Below are positions 1-13,109 of a DNA stretch of 64,000 bases, piece by piece (within the stretch, counting starts at the first letter, position 1; each line of letters opens with the position of its first letter). The position numbers were made by a program, and so were the translations under genes. A model generated the notes under the pieces. That model saw nothing but the letters and a program-made list of their open reading frames with translations, searched no databases and had not been told where the DNA came from. The DNA is taken from positions 2,962,879 to 3,026,878 of the forward strand of contig NW_020313044.1 of NCBI RefSeq assembly GCF_003265705.1, in the 5' to 3' direction. The stretch is from Callorhinus ursinus. Taxonomy: Eukaryota > Chordata > Mammalia > Carnivora > Otariidae.

Positions 1-240
1 CAGCTGTCGGCCACGGCCCAGTTTCCGAGATGTTGCATGTTCAGGGTAGGGGAAGTGCCTCCCAGGGCCAATGGAATGGGATACGTCTGCCCGAGGAGAC
101 ACTCCATGCCGTGCCTCAGACCCCTGCTCTCTGGCCCTACCCTTTCAGTCCTTGGCAGGGGGACTATGAAGAGGTTATGCAAAAGGCACTCTCAGGACAT
201 TAATCTGGAAGACTGAGCAAACAGCTAGTAGTTGTAATAA

Positions 241-430
241 TAACAGCACATTCTGATACAGCACTTTGCAATCTCAAAGCGCTTTCACAGACATGATTTA
301 TACCCTTGTTAGGAGAGAAAAGCAAATACCATCAACCCTATTTTCCGGTTAAGGAGACGGGCTCATAAAGGTCAGTCGTCCCAAGGTCACAGAGCTAGTA
401 AGTGGCAAATTGGGGTGTTCAAAGTGACAT
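241..430 (-). mobile_element. MIR-like SINE relic
   Basis: An antisense MIR pattern is visible: agcactttgcaatctc, then an aaggtcacagagctagtaag core. It is diverged, with soft ends. Confidence 0.55.
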
Positions 431-1229
431 CTCGCTCCGAGGACTGTGCTCTCTGTTTCATGAGATGAAGTGTGAGGTTCGATCACCCCAGCAATGTCCA
501 CTGAAGAAGTCCACAAGTAGTGCCTGACCTCTGTATTTTCAAGTTCTGTCCCTACTCAACAGCTTTCCTTAGAATGATCCTTCAAGGCCTAAGGGGCTAT
601 GGAATACTAGAAGTCACTGCCCATGATGTCAGAGAAAGCAATCTCAACCACGTAAGTTTCACACCACACAGGGAACCCACGAGTCCCTGAACTATCACCT
701 CTGCACCCATAACCTGCCTATGGTGTCATATATTCATTCCTTCCTCAGTCCAGGCAGAAGGGGCCTAGGATCCCAGGCTACATCTACTCAGGGAACAGGG
801 ACAATCAGAAATGCACTTACTCCAGGTGGCTCGGAGACCCCTGAAGAGCAGAGGCAGAGAGCTAGAAATGGTCTCCCCATCTAGGAGATAAACAACCACG
901 GGCTCATCCCAAAGGAAGAATAGCTTACATATCTGCATGCATAAAACAAAAAGGCTCCATCCTCAGCTCTCAGCTTCCCTCCAGGAGTTCTCTTTCCTCA
1001 GGGCATCAGCTACCCCACCTCCTCATTTGTATGCTGTGGACTTGCAATTTGATGTTTCCAACGCTCCTCTCCCATGGGCTCCAGGCCTCTCTCCAGGGAG
1101 CCAGCCTTCCCTCCCTGCTGTCCAACTCTATGTTGCAGTCGCAACTTCCCATCCCAGGGCAAACATTGACTGAGCTAGCTACTGTGCCCTGTGCTGGTCC
1201 CAGAATATGTTCTGAACTTTCTTTCTTCC

Positions 1230-1600
1230 ATGATGTTATTCAAGCTTTGCTCTCTATCTGGAATGGTCTTCCCCTACTCCCAACTATCAAAGTCCAACCT
1301 GACCCATCTTTCAAGGTATATCTACAATCCCATCTCCTTCTTGTTCAAGTCTTTTCTGATATCTCTAACCACATATGCATTTGCCCCCTGCTTCTTGATG
1401 TGCTACCTTCTTGTAGTACAAAACTTAGTGCCCTTTAACAACCACTGGACAAGTGCCCGTCCCTCCCTAGAACTGTACCAGCTCCTTAATGCTATATCCA
1501 TGTCATGCCCATTTTTACATTTCCTGCAAAGAATTCTGCACAGAGGAAGCATTTAACAAGTATTTGATGTCCTACTGTCTGTTACAGTTTCTGCTTGGGT
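1230..1600 (+). mobile_element. L2-like LINE relic
   Basis: The layout resembles L2 3' ends (aaagtccaacctgacc, then catctttcaag and a C/T-rich continuation). It is heavily diverged; the family call is by resemblance only. Confidence 0.4.
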
Positions 1601-1634
1601 CTCCCATTAACAAAGGGGAGCCCAGAGTAACGGC

Positions 1635-1830
1635 CTGGGTTCAGAATATTTACTGATAGCTTCATGACACTGGGCAAATTATTTAACCTTTCCATGCTTG
1701 AGTTTTCCCCTTTGCAATAAAGAAAATAGCAAAGTATTTCTTTTATATGGTTATGATGAGAGCCAAATGAGTTAAGATGAAGTGATTAGTGCCAAGTTCA
1801 TAATAAGTGTCACAGAAGCATTGTTAAGTA
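1635..1830 (+). mobile_element. MIR-like SINE relic
   Basis: A sense MIR order is seen: cctgggttcagaat, cactgggcaaattatttaac, then gagccaaatgagttaa. Confidence 0.6.
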
Positions 1831-1959
1831 AATAAAATCATTGCCAATTCATCATTTTCCTCCTTAAAATTCCTTTTGTTCACAAGTTCTCCATTTCTGC
1901 CAATGGCACTGTTATTTTTCCCGGCTTTCCAAGATTAAACCTTGACCCCTTTCTCAGCT

Positions 1960-2520
1960 TCATGACCCCTTTCCCAGCTGCTACCCAGCTCCTGATCAAA
2001 CCTTACAGATTCTGGAAAGGAACAGCATAGTTTACCTGCCTCTTCCCCCAGTTGCCAGGGCTTCAAGGACTTTATAACTCCCTCCTTGATCTCTGGAACA
2101 TATATCTCTCCCCAACTCCAGTCCACTCTGAATTGTGTATATAATGTATTTGCAAACATTCCTCCCTTCATATCATATCTCTGCTCCAGTACCTACAATG
2201 GGGCCATATCACCTCCAGAACCAAGTCCATGCTCCTTAGCCTGTCTCTGGAGACCGTCTTTAATCTGGTCCTGCCCTGCTTTCCTAATCTTATCTCCCCT
2301 GTATCTCTACCCCAACCACACTTATCTCCTGATGGTCCTGTAAAGACATCTTGCTTGTCTCTACCTCTGTTCATATTGTTCTTTGGGCCTAGAAGCCTTT
2401 CCCTTATCCTCCTAAATCCCAAAAACCTATTCATTCTTCAAGACTAACCTCCAGTCCTAACCCTGTTCTGGAAAATTTCAGCCCCAACGGATCCTCCCCA
2501 TTTCTGAATTCTATAGTCTG
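1960..2520 (+). mobile_element. L2-like LINE relic
   Basis: An L2 3'-end type pattern is seen, including ctggtcctgccctgctttc and cattcttcaagactaacctc. Confidence 0.45.
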
Positions 2521-4839
2521 TTTTCCTTATTTGCAATTATTATATATCTTTTGCTTTATGTCACGTGCTATTGATTCATGTTAATCTGATATCCTCAACT
2601 AGACTGTAAATCTCTCAAGTGTAAGATAACATGACTACCAGACCTCTCTAGCTTCCTTCAAAGAAAATAACAATAAAGGAGCAAAAGTATATATCTATCG
2701 GCCAATATTTGATGGCAAACTTACCTCTCCCTCTGCTTAGGGGGCAGGGAGTGAATGAGAATGGGACCGTATACCCATCTAGCTGATCCTATATGCTGTG
2801 TTCACAGATGGTGTGGCAACCCTACCTGGGGGATCTGCTATAGCCAAAAAGCCTGCTCTCTCTGTTGACAAACGCCAACAATCACTGTAATCTAGGCTGC
2901 CATATGGTTCACCCAGTCCTGTAGCAAAATTGGTTTCTCGGGGATAGGAAGAGACCAAGCAGGCCAACTCTCCTATCTACGGAACGGAGAGAGGTCACCT
3001 TGAGCTAGCCCTACAGAAAACAGGCAGGCAGGCAGAGCCTCCAAGACAAGCCAAAGGTCAAGCAGATGCAAAACCCACATGCCCTGAGGCCCCTGTCAAC
3101 TGAAACTATCCCTCCCCTGGAATCCAGTAACCTGGACCCAATGAGTCCCCTCTCTCAAGACTCCTGAGACTTCCTCAGAGGAGCCCACGGCCCTGCAAGG
3201 GCAGAGAAGAGGTTAGACTGCCCTCCCTGCGTGGAGAGAGCTGCCCAAAGTCAAAGTTTAACTTCTGTTTTCACAGCATCTGGTCCTGAGGGCCATTAAC
3301 AGCAAAACATTTTTATCACCGAGCCAGCTGTCCTCATTTAGGAGGGGCACTCCCCATTTTCTGATCAACTATTTATCATTTTCCCCATTTTCCTTCCTCT
3401 GTGGATTTCAAAGGCAGGAAGAGGTCAGGCCCCCATCATCTTCCTAAATTGCCCCAATCCTTCCCATCCAATTATCACAATCACAGACTTAGGGAGGCTG
3501 CTCGGATTTGATCCTCAGAATGGAAGACAGGGAAGTCCAGGTTCAAGAGAGAAGTTCAGTACTCTAGACGTCCAGATTGTCCCTCAGTCTGGGATTTTGC
3601 TAAAATTTCTAAAGAAAAGCTAGAAACCCATGCAGGCTCTATTTTGATGCCATGCCACTTACCTAGTTGGCTTGTAACACTCTCTCCTCCCCAGTTCTCA
3701 CAGCTGAAGGAGAAACCAGCATTTGTCAGCTCAAAACAAAGCCCAGGGTGTGAGCACAGGCTGCACAAGGTCATACAGAAAGCAGTGGGCTGAGACTGGG
3801 CCCGGGAAGACTGATTTCCAGGAAGGGCTCTCATAATGTAAAAGCACAACAACCAAACACCTGACAATGTCTGAATAGTTTCCTCTTCCTGGACTAGGGA
3901 CACAGCCCAGACTCTCCTCCTGGCCACCTAAAAGAACCTCCTGTCACTTCCGATGGCCTGATTTCAATTGCAATTCTGCCATTCCCTTGCCACTGATCAC
4001 TTATGTCTACATCCGAACGCCCCAGTGTCCCACTCCTCTGTGGCAATGCAGAAAGCTCTGAGTATCAAGAGGACCCTGAATAAATTACTCGTGAGGAATG
4101 AGACTTCTCTTAACTTTGGCTGATTTTGAACTGGCTCTCCAAGCTAGGATCCTTGCGAATGGCACATGTAGGTACCCTAGAGTCACAGAGGAGGAGAAAT
4201 CACTTCTTCACTCACTCTCCCCTCAACTATATTTGTTGAGATCCTGTAATATCCCAAGTACCATGGCATACACTGGCATACAAAACAGCCAAATTCTCCT
4301 ATCCCTGAATAATCTTAGGTCCTTAGGAATTAGCACCCCCGATAATCAAGGTGTTTCCCACAGAGGCTAATAAAACACAGCGTCTAGACCACACATCAGA
4401 GATTTGGTTTTTATTGTTATAAACAGCAGCAACAATACTAGTGAAGAGTCCAGCATAGAGCTCTGTAACTAAACCAACCCCCTATTTTCATCTAAAGTAG
4501 CTGCCTCAATGTACCTCTTTCGTGTATCTCTGCCAACGCATAATATACCTAGGCCAATCTCCTTCCATGAACCAGATGCTTATTCTAATGGCCAGTTCTA
4601 ATCCTAAAGTAAAATTCATTCTCTCTTCAAGTCATCAGGCAGTTGTTAGCCATCTAATCTAACTAAGGCACGAAAAAATAAGTCAGATACATCCTTTGCT
4701 GCAGTTCCATCTCACACTCAAGAAGCTCATAGTCTAGGGACCACACACACATCTCCTGCTTCCCGATTTGACTACGTTAAATGATAGAATAGACCGTTAT
4801 GATTACAGAAGAGCTATGAACCACTACGGAATCATAAAG

Positions 4840-5490
4840 GACGCCATGATTCATTCAGACTGAGGGGATCAGAAAAAGTTTTGAGAAGTGGGATCTGAGC
4901 TGAACGGTGAAGGATGAGCAGGCTAGCAACTGACTGAGAAAGAAAGGAAAAGCACACCAAACCAAGGAAACCGAATGATGCACAAAAGCATTAAGGAAGA
5001 CAAATGTAAAATGTCTCCCCAAATTTTCAAAACAGTCCATCCTGGCTGCAGCAAAGACTAAGGGTACCAGAGTGGGCTGCAGGCTTAAAGGCAGGTGGGA
5101 TGACACCGTGGAAGTCCTTGCATGTCATGTGAAGGCATTTTCACTTTATTCTATAAGCAATAAGAAGCTAATAAAGACTTCCGGGTTGGGCAGACATAAT
5201 TACTTTGTTTTAGAAAGCTAATTCCAGGAAAGGTGATAGAAGAGAGCAGAAACTCTGAAAAATGGGGAATTCCATTTAGCAGCTACTGTGACAGTCTAGG
5301 TGACATACAAGTACCCAACTAGAGCAACACGAATGGTAAGAATTGGATTGAAGAAACTTTGCAGTAGTAAAAACTGTCGTGAACTTGACAACGTACTGGA
5401 CACAGGGGTTGAAGGTGAGAAAGGAACCAAAGATGACGGATTTTGAGGTTCCCAATGGTTTGGAAGACTAGATCAATGTCACTACCTAAG
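4840..5490 (+). mobile_element. Old high-copy mammalian repeat, family not named
   Basis: The same text pattern as at 30180-32210 occurs here in order: gatctgagctgaacggtgaa, a 'ttattctataagcaat' block, and 'gatgacggattttgaggttc'. I recognise it as a widely dispersed mammalian repeat but cannot name the family safely. Confidence 0.45.
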
Positions 5491-6689
5491 ATGGGGGCAT
5501 CCTATATAGCACAGGATATGGTAAGGGGATAATGAACTCAGTTTGAGGCTCTTTGCATGGTATCATTTGTTAAGACCTCAGAAAAATTAAGAAGCAACCT
5601 CTCAACCTTTGAGATAGACAAAAGGCCCTCTAAGGATCTTAAGGAGAGGTCCTTTCCATTCAAGAACAGGGATTCCACTAATCTGAAGGGTGATGTCTAA
5701 TAGCAGTCCCCAGGGAGCTCAAAGTAGAGAGCTTGTCTTGGTAAGATTTGAGAGTGTGGCTTTTGTCTAATGTAGGGAACCCCGATAAGATTCATAGGCA
5801 AACCGCACATTTTTACAAAGAAGTGTACTAGTAGGAACATGGTCTCAAAGGGACCAAGCACTACAAAATGAAAAGCCTTTGGGCCCCCAAACATCTATAA
5901 GTAAGGAGCTGGCTGAGTGTACTCTCTAAGAGTTTTTGTTTTTTATATAATAGGATGTTTTGACATCTTAAAAACCCTTTCTGTCTGGAGAGACTGCACC
6001 ATCAGGGCTGGCCACTTCCTAGAGACAGGGAAGCACTCAATCAGGAGCAAGCCTGTGATATGCAAACTAACCAACTCAGAGCCATACCTCTTCTATCTGC
6101 CCCTTAATCATCCCAGGACCAGGGACCAGGCAAGCAGGCACCAACCACCCCTATAGCTTAGAGTCCAACAGAATTCTTCAAACTAGCCAAGCCTAAAAAA
6201 TTCACCCTGCCCTGGCTCTCTATTCCCAAGGAAATCCCAAAAGGCCTCTGGCCTAATGCTGTCTGCGCTTTTTCTGTCTTGAGCCATCTGACCAAAACGT
6301 GGCACTTCCTCTTGACCCTGAGTGTAATGCAGTGACCCCTTCTCTAGGACCGGTGACTATACTAAGCTTTGTGGGTTTTTTGCACCCCCTCCTTGGGGGC
6401 TGCATCTGACTGACCATCATCTGAAAGAACACAGAACACTGAGACAAGTCCTTAGCTGCAGACACAGGCTGTATTTTATGGGAAAGGAAGGATAATTTAG
6501 AGGGCAAAATGAGGAGCCCATAGGGTGTAGAACCCAGAATAGTGGAGAATCATTCCCAGATGTGAGCCTATTCACATGCCCGGTGGGATTTCAGAACTGC
6601 TAACGCACCAGGGGCTGCATTTTCCCCCTTTCTAAGGGAGAATATCTACCTCAGATAGAAGGCCAAGGAGAAATGACAGCTAATTATGA

Positions 6690-6935
6690 TAGGAGATTGT
6701 AGATTGGATCAGGACTAGGAAAAGGCCATTGGTAAGACAATTGGCAAAATCTGAATAAGGTCTATAAATTAGTTAATAGTATTACATAGATAGTACTATT
6801 CATTTCCTGGTTTTGATAAGTTCACAAGGTTGTATAATTTGGGGAAGCTGGGCAAAGAAGTGTCTTTGTACTATTTTTGCAACTTTCTTGTAAGTTTAAA
6901 ATTATCTCAAAATTTAAGTCACTCCAAAATGTTTA
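6690..6935 (+). mobile_element. Old dispersed repeat 3' end (L1M-like), family not certain
   Basis: A pattern common in old mammalian repeats is seen: tctataaattagttaatag, ggttttgataagttcaca, ggggaagctgggc, then actttcttgtaagtttaaaa. A related copy is at 43980-44230. Confidence 0.4.
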
Positions 6936-7275
6936 TGTATTACCAATTTTTTTAAAAAAGGGGCCTCTATAGCAGTTCCCCTATGTCTATTCCAGCATTG
7001 TGTGGCAGTGGAGGGTTGCGGGGGGGGGGTTCGGATAACTTGTTTCTATAGTTCACTTCTTCGAGTCAAGAGGAGCAAGGCTCAAGTTGCTGTACCCATG
7101 GAAATGACTTAGAGAAGCCTCATCTGCTCCTACACCTGATTTAGAGAGTGAGACCCCAGCCCCTGAGCCTGTGCCTGGTGCCTTAATAGATGAGACTTTT
7201 CTGAAGAAGGAAGATTTTGGGTGAGGTTGAGCATATTTTTCATATCAATAGTTTGTGACCAGAAAGCACACTGTA

Positions 7276-7479
7276 GGGGCGCCTGGGTGGTGCAGTCGGT
7301 TAAGCCTCCAGCTCTTGGTTTCGGCTCAGGTCGTGGCCTCAGGGTCATGAGATCGAGCCTCACTTCGGGCTCCACGCTCAGTGCAGAATCTGCTTGGGAT
7401 TCTCTCTTCCCTCTCCCTCTCCCTCTGTCACTCCATCTCTGTCTGTCTCTCAAATAAATTTTAAAAAGAAAGGAAAAAA
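7276..7479 (+). mobile_element. CAN-SINE, full length, sense
   Basis: tRNA-like head gcgcctgggtggtgcagtcg, CT-rich middle, short A-rich tail. TSD agaaagcacactgta (7261-7275) against agaaagccgactgta (7480-7494), two mismatches, so not recent. It sits just 5' of an LTR relic. Confidence 0.95.
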
Positions 7480-7494
7480 AGAAAGCCGACTGTA

Positions 7495-7975
7495 ATGGTT
7501 TCAAAACATACCCACAAAGTCTTTGACAATCCCTCCACCAAGAAGTAGTCTAATTCTGCTCCCCTTGAACCTGGTCGGGGCTTAGTAACTAACTCTCTTC
7601 TAACAAACAGAATGTGCTAGAAGTGACTTCTGAAGCTAGATCATAAAAGACAACTCAGCTTTTGCCTGGCCCTCTCTTGGGGTACTCCCAGGTGAGGTCC
7701 CTGGCCCTTAACCCCAGCTAAGCTCACAGATGAGAACAGCCAGCAACAACTTCTAGACACGTCAAGAGGAAACTCTGAAGTGACCCAGTCTCAGCTACTG
7801 TCTGTCGGACTGCTCAGCCACCCTGTGACCACAAAGGACATGAAGGAGACTAACCTCCTAGCTGAGCCCAGTCAGTCCCTGGGACTGTGAGAGATAATGA
7901 CAAAGAATGGTTGCAGTCTGAAGCCACTGCATTTTGGGGGGGTTTGTTATGCGGCAACAGATGCCTAAAACAATG
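7495..7975 (+). mobile_element. MLT1-like LTR relic (ERVL-MaLR), solo
   Basis: The 3' part has the typical gggactgtgagagataatg, then gccactgcattttggggggg and tttgttatgcggcaac, ending near cctaaaaca. Only LTR sequence is seen, with no internal retroviral region. Confidence 0.65.
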
Positions 7976-8159
7976 TACCACAGGTAGCGGGAAATGGGGA
8001 CTCAGAAAAATCAAGCGACTCTCCCAAGTTCCCAGAGCTAATGAGGAGTGGAGCCAGGATTTTAATAAGTATCAGGCTGAATCCAAAGCCATTTTCCTTC
8101 CACACCAGCAGCACATCTCTAACAGTGATTTTGCCGCTAGCCTGCCTGCAATGTCTTTC

Positions 8160-8345
8160 TCCACGTGGCCACTTTTCAGAGCACTTTACATGAAGAGCTC
8201 ACTGAAATCTTCCCCCGATGTCATGAGGTAGGTATTAGTATTAACCCCATTAGTATTACCCCCATTAGTATTAGCCCCATTAGTATGAGGCAAAAAGAGG
8301 TTAATTAATTTGCCCAAAGTTATATAGCTAGGAAGTCAGAGGGCC
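8160..8345 (-). mobile_element. MIR-like SINE relic holding a small minisatellite
   Basis: Antisense MIR order: agagcactttacatgaag, tgtcatgaggtaggtatt, then ttgcccaaagttatatagct. The central 'tattaacccc' part has been amplified (see 8234-8287). Confidence 0.6.
8234..8287 (+). repeat. 15-bp tandem repeat, about 3.6 copies
   Basis: Units start at 8234, 8249, 8264 and 8279 (attagtattaacccc and near-identical versions). They sit inside a MIR relic. Confidence 0.9.
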
Positions 8346-8807
8346 GAGATCCACCCTTCAGAGTTGAGCCTGGAGCATGGCGCCGGCGCCGTAACCATGG
8401 TGCCGTCCATAGTTGAAACTTCAGCACAGACTCCTTACGTTGAGAAGAGAACCAAGGATGGTAGGAACTGTACCCTTCCCAAGGCGGTCAAAAGAAGAGC
8501 CAGTGATGGGACGACAGAAGGAAGGGGGAGGGGAAGAAACCAAACACAACCAGCCCAATGTCACTGGAGGGACCCCTGGCAGGAGCCACAGAGCGGCTTC
8601 GGCCTTAAAGGGTGAACGGGTCAATAGCAATCCAGCCATGACCCCTTCCCCAAACTCACAGTCGTCAGTCACAAACCCTCCTGAAGAAAGGAATCTCTGA
8701 CCCATAGAATAAAGAGTAGCACCCACAGAGGGATTACCCTCTGAGACATACGGCCAGGGCAGCAGTAGTGCACGTTTCTACTTTCCTCTTCCCATGACAA
8801 CATGCAC

Positions 8808-9026
8808 CAGAGGGCCTGGGTGGCTCAGTTGGTTCCATGTCTGACTTCGGCTCAGGTCATGATCTCCGGGTCCTGGGATCGAGTCCCGAGCTGGGGCAGG
8901 GTTGGGGAGTGTGGTCCCTGCTCAGCAGGGAGTCTGCTTCTCCCCGTCCTTCTGCCCCTCCCCCCACTTGTGCTCTCGCGCTCTCTCAAATAAATAAATA
9001 AAATTAAAAAAAAAACAACAACAACA
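8808..9026 (+). mobile_element. CAN-SINE, sense
   Basis: Head gggcctgggtggctcagttg, tail aataaataaataaaatt plus an A-rich run. The TSD atgacaacatgcac is exact at 8794-8807 and 9027-9040. Confidence 0.95.
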
Positions 9027-11691
9027 ATGACAACATGCACTCCTCCTCTGGAATGGCTAGGCTATTATTTAACTTCAGAGATGAGAAAAGTAAACTTGGG
9101 TCCTTACTTTAAAAAAATATGGTTTGTGAGCTTGGCCCAGTTAAGACCATCAAACCCCTGGGACCTTTTAACTACTTGATGTCATCCCTTCACAGACAAA
9201 TCTAAAACCAACGCCTTTAATCCTTACTCTGTACAACAAGCTCTAGGCCTAAGGTTCATTCACCAGAGGGCCTAGGCTGTGACCCCACACAGAAGAAGCA
9301 AGGAGCCCACATCCAGTGTGGGCAAAGTAGAAGCTGAGGCGGAAACTGGGAGAGGTGAAAACAATATTCCCAAGGGAACTTGTCTTCTCAGCTCCAGCTC
9401 CCATTTGCCCTCCCAGTTAGATGAGCGCACACCCCGCACAGCAGAAACCTACTCAAATAATTTGCATAATGAGAAACAAAGACAGGAAGTTCCCTCCGAA
9501 TCTGGGGGCCATCCATGTACCTCTCTTCAACTTACATGTTAGATTCCTTCCCAGTAGCAAGAAGTTTCTCTCAGAGGTGGTAATGTTTTGCTTGGCCCAG
9601 AGTATGATTCTACCTGGCTCCACATCCTAGGATCTTCTCAGTAATGGACTGAATCACTTGGGCCAAGCCCTGGGAGGTGCCATCCCAAAGGATTACTACC
9701 AGTACTTGGTCAAGACAATTTAACATGCATGTCACTAGGGGGCCCTGTGAATGTTACTAACCTTTTTGGAGAAAGCATTCCCTTTCGCAAATGACACCTG
9801 GAAGTATGGGAGAGGCTTGCTTGGGGAAAAAAAACAAACCAACCAACCATGTTTTATCCAAAAGAACTGGGCCTGAGAGGAACTCAACCAGATCTGTCAT
9901 ATGTGGTTCTAGCCTCATAGGTCCCTTTCCCAGGCCTTGTTCATTATCTTTCCACTAGGTCCATCAGACCTAAAGTCCAAGGAAGTGTTGGAAAGTTTGC
10001 ACTAGAAATTTCTGGAAACTTCTCTGGTTCTTGGGATTAGGGGCTGAGGACCGGCTATTACGATGAAGACAAAAGCAAGTATGACAGTAGACCTAAGTAG
10101 GGAGCACAGAGGGGTAAGGTAGGAGAGTTGGAACCCCAGAGGTTCAGAAGTAAATCCAAATGAATAGACTATGAAAAAGAAACCAACTAAGAGTAAGCAG
10201 TCAGACAAGCTGCCTTTGGAAGCCCCAGTGTCCTTTGAAAGAAACTCTTCACTTGTAGGCCTTAGCTTCACTCTGGGACAGTTGGATCATGTTGTGGTCC
10301 AAGATTCATTTCTTCCTTTTAAAAAAATTCTTCTTTTTATTATTTCGTTCCCTGAAATCCAATCAACCAATGACAATACTGGGAAAGTTGCACTGGATAT
10401 AGTCCTGCTGTTCTTTTTCTCATTCAGAGACAGGAAGTCAGGCATGACAGATCTCCTTAACCTACCTGTTCCATCCTGACTGGTAAATAAACTCTCTGAA
10501 ACCATACAAAGTTCCTCCAAAAGAGAGTCCTCAATTGGGCAGTGTTTGTAAAGTTCATCACTGGTCTAAGGAACTGTAGTGAGGCACTGTACTGAGATTA
10601 TACTTATGGCCACAGGCACCAGTGGAAGGGACTGAATCGAGGAAGCTGCGTGCCACAGCCTTGTGCAAAGTGGCGATGAGTGGTCCTTAGGCACTCTGAG
10701 CTAGAAGAGAAAGTCCCCTTGAGAGCCACCCCCAACCCTCACCCAATACATTAGCCAAGCAGACAGACGAAAATGCCTCATTACAAGGATATGGGAAAGG
10801 ATGAACATGCCAATGAGAGACATGAAGAAACACTAGGATCCCCCTCCCCACCCTCTGAGGAAACAATGATGATGTAAGAACGAGTCCTGGCCTCCAGAAT
10901 CCCCCAAGCTGCCTACTAGGCAAAGAGGTACAACAACACCTAATTTGTGGTCTCTGCTTACTACAGATCACACGTGGTCATACGTCTTACCTTTCAAGGT
11001 ATTCAGCCTGCAGCATGAGCAGGTCAAAGTAACCGAGTCCAACTGGACACTCCAGTGAGAAACCCGAATGGGGAACATCCCAAAAGCTCCTATGGCAAAG
11101 TGAAACTGGAGGATTTTTTACAGAATGCCAACTAACCAAAACACAGAAGGAAACGCAAGCCAAAATATTAACGTGTGAGGGAAACCACCTAGTCATAATT
11201 CTAAAGCTCGAGAAAAGAGAAGAATTACCCGCAAAATGCTATGAACTATCAAGGGGAAAAAACTGAACAGAAACATAACAGAGAAACCAAATTCTGCCCT
11301 TTATCAAAACGTCTGAGGTTACTTTCTATGATTGCTCTAGTCCCTTAGTCTGGGCTGTCATCTGAGGAACCTTGAAATTTATCTAGGGTAAAAGTGGGCA
11401 GTAGAGAAAGCAAAAAGACCCATTTACTCCCTTTTTTCTTGGTAATGGCCATTAATCAAATATTTACTTTATCATACGTTAAGTTACTGCCCCCAGAGAT
11501 CTTACAATCAGGTGAAACAGATAAGATACTGACCCATCAAAAGGTAATTAACAATGCATGGCATTAAATGATAAGTGTCATATACGTGATACAGGCCATA
11601 AATACTAAGACTCTAAGAATAAGAAAAGAATGGGGAGAACTTGAGCTTGGGGTTGTGTGGCCAGCCCAGAATAAGACCCAACAAATATTTA

Positions 11692-11890
11692 TTTATTTTT
11701 TTTAAAGATTTTATTTATTTATTTGAGAGAGAGAGAATGAGAGATAGAGAGCACGAGAGGGAAGAGGGTCAGAGGGAGAAGCAGATTCCCTGCTGAGCAG
11801 GGAGCCCAATGTGGGACTCGATCCCGGGACTCCAGGATCATGACCTGAGCCGAAGGCAGTCGCTTAACAAACTGAGCCACCCAGGCGCCC
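11692..11890 (-). mobile_element. CAN-SINE, antisense, young
   Basis: Starts (plus) tttttttaaagattttattt and ends gagccacccaggcgccc. The 17-bp TSD gacccaacaaatattta is exact at 11675-11691 and 11891-11907. Confidence 0.96.
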
Positions 11891-12214
11891 GACCCAACAA
11901 ATATTTAGAGGAAGAAGCCAAAGCAAGGAGTTTCTGTCCTATAAACATTTAAGAAGCAAAGATTCATACTTTTCATCAGGTTCCACACATCAATCAATTA
12001 AGTAAAATTAAAATTCAGCCCCACAAACTCCAAAAATGCCACCTCTTATATGCCCACACCTCTACCCCTCTGACCCTGGTCAGCCATGAGATCCACACGA
12101 ACCCAGTATAGAAACAAGGAAAGAGAGAATATGAATGATGCAGTGTGAACCTATCTCCAGTGCTGGAAACCCCCAGATCAAAGCAGGATGAATCAGGGAC
12201 CTGCTTTCTTTGGG

Positions 12215-12430
12215 GGAAAAAAAAAAAGAAAGAGAGAAAGAGGAAGGAAGGAAGGAAGAGAGAGAGAAAGAAAGAAAGAAGGAAGAAAGGAAAGAAAGAA
12301 AGGAAGGAAGGAAGGAAGGAAGGAAGGAAGGAAGGAAAGAAGAAAGGAAGGAAGGAAGGAAGGAAAGAAGGAAGAAAGGAAGGAAGGAAGGAAGGAAGGA
12401 AGGAAGGAAGGAAGGAAGGAAGGAAGGAAG
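12215..12430 (+). repeat. GGAA/GAAA microsatellite, about 215 bp
   Basis: An A run leads into mixed gaaa and gaga, then long ggaa arrays; the largest pure block is near the right end (about 12377-12430). It lies in NRG2 intron 1, about 8.6 kb downstream of exon 1. It produces long but meaningless ORFs on both strands. Confidence 0.97.
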
Positions 12431-12879
12431 GGACACTTTCAGCCATTTTCCAGGACTTTGAGCAGCTCCTCCTAAGAACATCTGGAGAATGGATCTTAGT
12501 CATCCCCTTTGTGAAACAGAGAAAAGCAGTATCTATCTCTAGGCTTCTCAGAATATTGACCAACAGAGACCCATGGATACAGGAAGACTGATAGCCTACT
12601 TAGGACTTCCACAGGACCAGCGTTCAGACCCTGAACTCACATGAACTTCCCTACACTGAAACCACGCACATAACCCACTCCTTTCTCATCACCACCTCCA
12701 CCAGTCCAGCCCAGGGACTCTCAAGTTGAGATAAATAGGAATATCTGAGTTAAAAATAAGAGTGGTTGGTGAAAATTTTCCCCTTGCCTGCCTGCAGTCC
12801 ACTTCTAGAACCTAAAATTTTCACTTACTAGTCTTCCTGCTCACATTGGTCTAGTAAGAGTTTGTTAATAATTAACTAT

Positions 12880-13085
12880 TTTTAAACATTTATTATTGGG
12901 TGCTGTGTTAATCATTCTACATGTATTATCTCATTTAATACGAACAGCTATCCTGTTAAGTGCTCTATCATTATCCCCATTTTATAGGAAACTAAGACAC
13001 AGAAAGTAATTTACACATCACCCAGGTAGAAAATGCAGAAGATGGTTTTCAAATCCAGGTCCATTTGGCTGTAGAGTCCAAATTC
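12880..13085 (-). mobile_element. MIR-like SINE relic
   Basis: Antisense MIR order: ttatctcatttaatacgaac, ttatccccattttatagg, cacagaaagtaatttacac. Confidence 0.65.
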
Positions 13086-13109
13086 TTAGTCATTACACAC
13101 ACTTAGTAG

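Noticed and set aside
7495..7975. A coding endogenous retrovirus next to the MLT1-like LTR (and at 35640 and 52735)
   Set aside because: Only solo LTR sequence is seen. No gag, pol or env reading frame is attached.
12015..12591. Several overlapping ORFs of 83-182 codons, rich in Lys/Glu/Arg on one strand and Phe/Pro/Ser/Leu on the other
   Set aside because: They are read straight through the GGAA/GAAA microsatellite. Repeated tetranucleotides stay open in all frames, and no non-repeat coding sequence is attached.
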